In this document: piece after piece, positions 60,028 through 64,000 of the stretch
How the letters are laid out: every line of letters starts with the position of its first letter
Numbering within the stretch: position 1 is the first letter of the stretch
From: an uncultured Erysipelotrichaceae bacterium
Lineage (GTDB): Bacteria; Bacillota_I; Bacilli_A; Erysipelotrichales; Erysipelotrichaceae
Assembly: GCA_947569705.1 (NCBI GenBank)
Contig: CANOSP010000006.1
Span: 21,525 to 85,524 of the forward strand
DNA length: 64,000 bases
Direction of reading: 5' to 3'
Position numbers and translations under genes: made by a program
The notes under the pieces: generated by a model
What the model was told of the DNA's origin: nothing
Database searches by the model: none
Seen by the model: only the letters and a program-made list of their open reading frames with translations

Positions 60028-60052
60028 TACTAACATTCAGGAGGTGTTAGTA
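60028..60052 (+). promoter_or_regulatory. Hairpin enclosing the Shine-Dalgarno of spoIVB
   Basis: TACTAACA (60028-60035) and TGTTAGTA (60045-60052) are perfect 8-base complements. The nine-base loop contains AGGAGG-like TCAGGAGG, and the last stem base is the A of the start codon. The structure could hold back translation initiation. Confidence 0.6.
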
Positions 60053-61056
60053 TGTTTCGTAAACTGTTACCGATCCTATTGGCGTTTTCATTATTTACAC
60101 CGATAGCGGTAAAAGCAGAAGACGAGCTGTATATAGGCGGAGATTCGATCGGAATCGAAGTGCAGTATGACGGTGTAGTAATCAGCGGCACTTATGCGAT
60201 TCACACGGACAGCGGCTTATATGATCCTAAAGATCACGGTATTGAAATCGGAGATCGCATCATTGCGGTAAATGAACAAAAAATCAGTTCGATGAATGAT
60301 TTATATGATGCTTTATCGAACTATCAGAATCCTAAGAATGAGCTGCAACTTACAATTGTGCGCAATCAAGAACCGATAAAAGTAGACTTGCTTACACAAT
60401 ATAATAAGACCCAAAAGAACTTTCAAAGCGGCTTATATATTAAGGATAAAATTACCGGTGTCGGGACGCTGACATTTTATGACCCGGCACACAAGACCTT
60501 CGGTGCTTTGGGGCATGAGATTATGGACAGTGATTTAAAGGAAATCGCCGATGTGCATCAAGGGACGATTTATCCCGCTACCGTGACTTCCGTTACGAAG
60601 GCTCAGGAACATATCGCAGGCGAAAAACATGCGACGATTGCTTATCATCAACCGGTCGGCACTGTGACTTTGAATACGCCGATCGGAATCTACGGGACTT
60701 ATGATCAGGTGATTGATCAGAATGCGAAAAAACTTCCGTGGGCGAAGCAGAGTGAAATTCATACCGGCAAAGCAATGATCTATACGGTATTAAACGGGAA
60801 TGAAATCAAGCCGTATGAAATCGAAATTACCAAACTTCATAAACAAAAACAAACGGATATGAAGGGAATTGAATTCGCTATCACCGATCAGACGCTTTTG
60901 CAGGAAAGCAACGGTGTCATTCAAGGAATGAGCGGTTCCCCGATTGTCCAAGACGGTAAGATTATCGGTGCTATTACGCATGTGATCACGTCTGATCCGC
61001 ATAAGGGATACGGTGTTTATATCGAATGGATGCTTGAGCAGGCAAATCAAAATTAA
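60052..61056 (+). CDS. spoIVB: SpoIVB-like serine peptidase (S55 family)
   Basis: 334 residues. N-terminal signal/anchor (about 1-22), a PDZ domain (about 60-115, ...HGIEIGDRIIAVNEQKISSM), then the S55 peptidase domain: GVGTLTFYDPAHKTFGALGHEI with the catalytic His, and GVIQGMSGSPIVQDGKIIGAITHV with the nucleophile Ser in GMSGSP. In B. subtilis SpoIVB is secreted from the forespore and triggers sigma-K activation. It follows recN, as in spore-formers, and its ribosome-binding site sits in a hairpin. A terminator follows. Probable sporulation gene. Confidence 0.92.
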   Translation: MFRKLLPILLAFSLFTPIAVKAEDELYIGGDSIGIEVQYDGVVISGTYAIHTDSGLYDPKDHGIEIGDRIIAVNEQKISSMNDLYDALSNYQNPKNELQLTIVRNQEPIKVDLLTQYNKTQKNFQSGLYIKDKITGVGTLTFYDPAHKTFGALGHEIMDSDLKEIADVHQGTIYPATVTSVTKAQEHIAGEKHATIAYHQPVGTVTLNTPIGIYGTYDQVIDQNAKKLPWAKQSEIHTGKAMIYTVLNGNEIKPYEIEITKLHKQKQTDMKGIEFAITDQTLLQESNGVIQGMSGSPIVQDGKIIGAITHVITSDPHKGYGVYIEWMLEQANQN

Positions 61057-61060
61057 AAAG

Positions 61061-61090
61061 AATGCGGATGTACTCGTTCCGCATTTTTTT
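61061..61090 (+). terminator. Terminator after spoIVB
   Basis: AATGCGGA and TCCGCATT form an eight-pair stem followed by a T run. Confidence 0.9.
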
Positions 61091-61136
61091 ACGCTTTCAG
61101 CTGATGATTTCTTGTTTCAATTCATCGAATATGATA

Positions 61137-61556
61137 TTAATTAAATGTTCCCAATAACTCATGATGCAGTTCTTCCAGCAATTCATTTGTTTCGATCAGA
61201 TTATAGGAATTCGCTAAAGCAAAGATAATAATCGCATCTCTTTGTTTTTTCGCATAGAGATGTGCATGATTGGCAATGGTAAGTATACGATTGGTTTCCT
61301 CAAGATTAAGCTTCATCGCAAATGCAAGCTGCAGAATTTTATCTCGACCTGCCTGTTTCGTTCCTTGAAAGATCTGGTATGCATAGGTTCTGGGAATTTG
61401 GCTATCGATAATCACCTCGGCTTTATCCAGTTGTTTGTGCTCTAAAAGCTGATGGATATAATCAGAAAAAGAAATATCCTTGATTTGATTAATAATTTGT
61501 TTTTTTTCTGCTTCACTTGCAGATTGTAAAATTGCCTCTAAATTTTGTGTTTTCAT
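61137..61556 (-). CDS. Helix-turn-helix-like protein paired with a Ser/Thr kinase
   Basis: 139 residues, all-helical and soluble. The central part (IPRTYAYQIFQGTKQAGRDKILQLAFAMKLNLEETNRIL, about 56-95) resembles an XRE-like fold, and the C-terminal part continues as HAHLYAKKQRDAIIIFALANSYNLIETNELL. The ATG at 61556 follows AGGTGAG on the minus strand; a GTG three codons earlier overlaps the Shine-Dalgarno and is unlikely. It is divergent from, and shares a 62-base promoter region with, a membrane protein kinase. Its function is not known; it may be the kinase's substrate or regulator. Confidence 0.65.
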   Translation of the reverse strand: MKTQNLEAILQSASEAEKKQIINQIKDISFSDYIHQLLEHKQLDKAEVIIDSQIPRTYAYQIFQGTKQAGRDKILQLAFAMKLNLEETNRILTIANHAHLYAKKQRDAIIIFALANSYNLIETNELLEELHHELLGTFN

Positions 61557-61569
61557 TTTTCTCACCTGT

Positions 61570-61584
61570 ATTATATGATATAAT
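61570..61584. promoter_or_regulatory. Overlapping divergent promoters for the HTH and kinase genes
   Basis: Plus-strand TGATATAAT (61576-61584) is an extended -10 for the kinase. Minus-strand TATAAT (61570-61575) and TATTAT (61580-61585) can serve the HTH gene. The elements interlock, so the two units probably compete or are co-regulated. Confidence 0.5.
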
Positions 61585-61618
61585 AATTACTTGAATATGA
61601 CAAGAGAAAGGTGATGGC

Positions 61619-62686
61619 ATGCGAAAAGAGTTTTATGAACAAATCCTTTTGATTCATGAAAAACCGGATAAAATGATTTATTTGGTTCGTCATAAGATTT
61701 CACAAAAGCTGTATATCATGAAATATTTAGCGAGTTCATTAGATTTATCAATGTATACACAGTTGATGGAACATCCGCATCAACGTATGGCAAATGTGAT
61801 TGAATGTGATCATGATGAACAATACAGTTATGTTGTGGAAGAATATGTAAACGGAACAACCTTGGAATATGAGATGAGCACGAATCAGCTTTCTTACAGC
61901 GATAAAATAATGATCATGATGGAGCTGTTTGATGTCTTGATTCATTTACATAATTTAGAACCGCCGATTATTCATCGTGATATTAAGCCTGCAAATATTA
62001 TGCTTGAGGACGGGCATGTAAAGTTGATCGATTTTGAGATTGCTCGTAATGTGGTACCTGATAAATGCAAGGATACGCAGATTATGGGTAGTATCGGTTA
62101 TGCACCGCCGGAGCAGTTCGGCTTTGCGCAGAGTGATCAACGCAGTGATATTTACGCCCTCGGCATGATCATCAAGGAAATATTCACGGAGAAAAAAGCA
62201 CAGATTGCTTATCGTTTTCTTTTAGAAAAATGTTTACAGTTAGATCCTGAGAAACGCTTTACTAATGTACGGGAATTGCGTAAAGAATTTATCCGCGGGA
62301 CAAAAGGGAGAAAAGCACGTAAGATGACATGGCGGCACCGACTTCAATCGTATGAGATCGTCGGTCTGCGCCAAGATCCGCTATGGGTGAAGGTTTTAAC
62401 AGCTTTATATGTCGCATTTGCGTTGTTATTTGCTTCCTGCACAAATTTTGAAAATACGGATGCGAGATTATCGGTATTGGTGTTAAGGATTTGTGTTTTT
62501 ATTATTGTCATGCTTTTTGTATGGGTTCCCACCAATTCGTTTCAGCTTTTGGAAATGACACCGTTGTATCGTTCATCAAGCAAAATTGTGCGAATTCTCA
62601 ACGGGTGTTTCATCTGGTTTGCGGGGTCTTGTATTCTCTTATTTGCGACTGTGCTGGGTGCTTCAATATTCAATTTACCTTTGTAA
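61619..62686 (+). CDS. Membrane-anchored Ser/Thr protein kinase
   Basis: 355 residues. An N-terminal Hanks-type kinase domain (about 1-225): ATP-anchoring Lys35 in YIMKYL, catalytic HRDIKPANIM (119-128), the metal motif as DFE (138-140) instead of DFG, and APPEQFG for the APE motif, with SDIYALGMIIKEI. The Gly-rich loop is poorly kept. A basic linker precedes three predicted membrane helices (about 258-274, 287-304, 328-348); there is no PASTA domain. Catalytic Asp and Asn are intact, so activity is plausible. It is divergent from the HTH-like gene and followed by a terminator. Confidence 0.85.
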   Translation: MRKEFYEQILLIHEKPDKMIYLVRHKISQKLYIMKYLASSLDLSMYTQLMEHPHQRMANVIECDHDEQYSYVVEEYVNGTTLEYEMSTNQLSYSDKIMIMMELFDVLIHLHNLEPPIIHRDIKPANIMLEDGHVKLIDFEIARNVVPDKCKDTQIMGSIGYAPPEQFGFAQSDQRSDIYALGMIIKEIFTEKKAQIAYRFLLEKCLQLDPEKRFTNVRELRKEFIRGTKGRKARKMTWRHRLQSYEIVGLRQDPLWVKVLTALYVAFALLFASCTNFENTDARLSVLVLRICVFIIVMLFVWVPTNSFQLLEMTPLYRSSSKIVRILNGCFIWFAGSCILLFATVLGASIFNLPL

Positions 62687-62711
62687 GGATGTCTTAGGAC
62701 ATCTTTTTTTC
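62687..62711 (+). terminator. Terminator after the kinase gene
   Basis: GATGTC-TTAG-GACATC stem-loop followed by seven T residues. Confidence 0.88.
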
Positions 62712-63084
62712 GAAAGATTGGATGATAAAATATTTCAAAGTATGCTGGCGGCATACCAATGTTAAAATTAAATCACTATAATTAAAGATGACAAAAGAGG
62801 AGGGATGCAAAGAGGATTGTTCATAAGCTTGATTCCTTACCCCAACGTACTTTGTTTGTAATCGTTATTATTTCCTGTACAATGGATTTTCATAGACAAT
62901 TACAGTGAATGTATCCTCCAATACTACACATACAGCGTCTTAACAATCCACGAATCAAGCGAGGGCTTTGCATAATGCTTGTGTGATCTGCTTTGGCACA
63001 TTCATTATTAAGAATCCATTATTTTTCTATCATTTTTTAGATGGATTCTCACAGGGCAGGTATTGACAGAAAGGAAGGACTTAG
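62712..63084. other. Intergenic stretch with one long inverted repeat, otherwise unexplained
   Basis: 373 bases without a credible gene. It contains a perfect inverted repeat AGAATCCAT (63011-63019) / ATGGATTCT (63041-63049) with a 21-base spacer, 36 bases before the lipoprotein start. Short frames of 18-35 codons occur (for example from 62806) but none is recognisable. No known RNA or insertion sequence was seen. Confidence 0.4.
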
Positions 63085-63627
63085 ATGAAAAAGCTATGTC
63101 GTGCTGCTTTAGCGACGATGATGCTGTTTACCGTTGTCGGATGTGCATCAGAGGGTACAGAAGACGAGAAACAGGGTGAAACAAAGGAAACAGAGCAAGA
63201 AGAACAAAAAGAAAATCAAAAAGAAGAGAAGAAAGACGTTTATGCAATGAAGGAAACGGTTCATTTAGAGGATATGGATGTTACCGTAAACAGTGTTACA
63301 ACATCAGAAGGAGAAAATTATACTAAACCGGATGAAGGCAAGGTGTTTGTTTTAATCAATGTGACTATTACCAATACTTCTGATGAGGATATTAGCTATA
63401 ATGTGCTGTATTCTAAAATTCAGAACGCTCAGGGACAGATCAATTCTTTAGGCTTTTCAATGTTGAGTGTTAAGGATAAGCTGAACAGCGGTAAGTTGAT
63501 TCCGGGCGGTACTGTTACCGGTACGGTTGTAACCGAAGCGACAGCCGATGAAATAAACTCAATGATTTTCATTTATGAACCGAATCCGTTTTCTGATGAA
63601 GAAGCTAAGGTTCAGTTAGCAATTTAA
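63085..63627 (+). CDS. DUF4352 lipoprotein
   Basis: 180 residues. A lipoprotein signal peptide with lipobox VVGC (Cys20), an acidic Glu/Lys/Gln linker (about 22-52) and a DUF4352 beta-sandwich domain: VHLEDMDVTVNSVTTSEGENYTKPDEGKVFVLINVTITNTSDEDISY, ending ATADEINSMIFIYEP. DUF4352 domains are extracytoplasmic, immunoglobulin-like and of unknown function, often found as accessory envelope proteins. It is transcribed alone, from the same direction as the kinase, and is followed by a terminator. Confidence 0.85.
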   Translation: MKKLCRAALATMMLFTVVGCASEGTEDEKQGETKETEQEEQKENQKEEKKDVYAMKETVHLEDMDVTVNSVTTSEGENYTKPDEGKVFVLINVTITNTSDEDISYNVLYSKIQNAQGQINSLGFSMLSVKDKLNSGKLIPGGTVTGTVVTEATADEINSMIFIYEPNPFSDEEAKVQLAI

Positions 63628-63672
63628 TTAAAAAAAGGGAAAAGACGTAAAATAAAAGGATAGTTATGATAG

Positions 63673-63707
63673 GATCATCAATGTTATCATTGGTGATCTA
63701 TTTTTTT
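63673..63707 (+). terminator. Terminator after the DUF4352 lipoprotein
   Basis: GATCATCAATG and CATTGGTGATC form an eleven-pair stem (one G-T) around TTAT, followed by TA and seven T residues. Confidence 0.9.
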
Positions 63708-63761
63708 GATTGTTAATGTTTTCATGCGAAATTGTATGTAGATGAAATTTGCTTAAACAAT

Positions 63762-63787
63762 AAAAAAATCCCTGTTTTAAGGGACTT
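63762..63787 (-). terminator. Terminator of the tRNA-Glu gene
   Basis: On the minus strand AAGTCCCT and AGGGATT pair around TAAAAC, followed by seven T residues, ten bases after the tRNA CCA end. Confidence 0.8.
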
Positions 63788-63796
63788 ATTGACATA

Positions 63797-63871
63797 TGGT
63801 AGCGTGTACGGGAATCGAACCCGTGATACAGCCTTGAGAGGGCTGTGGCTTAACCGCTTGCCGAACACGCC
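63797..63871 (-). tRNA. tRNA-Glu, anticodon CUC
   Basis: 75 bases on the minus strand with encoded CCA. Acceptor GGCGTGT/ACACGCT (first pair G-U), D arm GGC ... GCC with AAGCGGTTA, anticodon stem CAGCC/GGCTG with loop CTCTCAA giving CUC, and T arm CGGGTTCGATTCCCG. The D-loop and variable region resemble bacterial tRNA-Glu. It reads GAG codons and would be the minor isoacceptor beside a UUC species elsewhere. Confidence 0.95.
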
Positions 63872-63889
63872 GTTTTTAATTGCGTGTTT

Positions 63890-63918
63890 ATTATACTGTA
63901 AAAGATAAACAATTTCAA
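63890..63918 (-). promoter_or_regulatory. Promoter of tRNA-Glu
   Basis: Minus-strand TTGAAA (63913-63918), 17 bp, TATAAT (63890-63895), 18 bases before the tRNA. This is the closest match to consensus in the window. The remaining 63919-64000 shows nothing recognisable. Confidence 0.75.
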
Positions 63919-64000
63919 GAGTAAAATGAATAAAATGGCTGTTACTATGAATCGAAAATGATAATGTCTTAATGTAACGAAATTGATTTTGTCCTAAAAG

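Noticed and set aside
1..64000. Prophage, insertion sequences, integrase, CRISPR arrays or restriction systems
   Set aside because: No transposase, integrase, phage structural gene, Cas protein, evenly spaced repeat array or target-site duplication was seen.

Overview
The window is a low-to-mid G+C Firmicutes chromosome segment. Gene order is of the Bacillus/Clostridium type (uppS-cdsA-dxr-rseP; smc-ftsY-ylxM; L21-prp-L27-obg; ruvAB ... secDF ... recJ-apt-rel; hisS-aspS; truB-ribF; nusB-xseAB-ispA-dxs-tlyA-recN-spoIVB). Arms of the Smc protein are short, Mollicutes-like, and many promoters are TGn-extended -10 type. Three homologues of sporulation proteins (SpoVB, SpoIIIAH, SpoIVB) are present. 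Together this points to an Erysipelotrichia-like gut Firmicute, probably a spore-former or a descendant of one. The assignment is inference from gene order and protein character, not from a search.

Layout. 1-3.1 kb: isoprenoid/lipid/envelope operon. 3.2-3.9 kb: divergent hemolysin III-type membrane protein. 4-10.4 kb: smc, ftsY, a YlxM frame that runs without a stop into acetate kinase, and an NrnA-type nuclease. 10.6-15.3 kb: a membrane-bound XRE regulator, a SnoaL-like protein and DnaE. 15.4-17.8 kb: L21 leader RNA, L21, the L27-processing protease Prp, L27 with its cleavable N-terminus, and Obg. 18-22.3 kb: a 1305-residue secreted glycan-acting protein behind a promoter with two cre-like sites. 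22.5-30.1 kb: exonuclease III, RuvAB, membrane proteins, a SpoVB-like flippase, a ComN-like protein and SecDF. 30.1-32.4 kb: accessory insert with a decayed regulator (promoter-operator plus 3' end only) and an ECF sigma/anti-sigma/DUF4362 cassette. 32.5-38.3 kb: RecJ, an acetyltransferase, EF-P, Apt and Rel. 38.3-41.7 kb: T-box-controlled hisS-aspS. 42-46 kb: two ABC/FtsX-like half-transporters. 46-46.3 kb: a rod-like structured RNA, candidate 6S RNA. 46.4-47.6 kb: a TtcA-GNAT fusion. 47.7-50.8 kb: TruB, RibF and a divergent RelA/SpoT-fold protein. 50.9-61.1 kb: SpoIIIAH-like, Asp23, a 5'-nucleotidase and the nusB-to-spoIVB block. 61.1-62.7 kb: divergent HTH protein and membrane Ser/Thr kinase. 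63.1-63.9 kb: a DUF4352 lipoprotein and tRNA-Glu(CUC).

How the genes work together. Dxr and Dxs (two MEP-pathway steps), IspA (prenyl diphosphate synthase) and UppS (undecaprenyl carrier) make up much of an isoprenoid route within one window. FtsY, SecDF and RseP serve membrane protein targeting and processing. RuvAB, RecJ, RecN, XseAB, ExoA and DnaE form a DNA repair/replication set. Rel plus a second RelA/SpoT-fold protein, a GTPase (Obg) and the T-box link translation to nutrient status. No prophage, insertion sequence or CRISPR array was seen. The most unusual items are the YlxM-AckA continuous frame, the TtcA-GNAT fusion, EF-P with arginine at position 32, the Cys/His tail on HisRS, the overlapping Asp/His codons in the T-box, the kinase/HTH pair and the ECF cassette.
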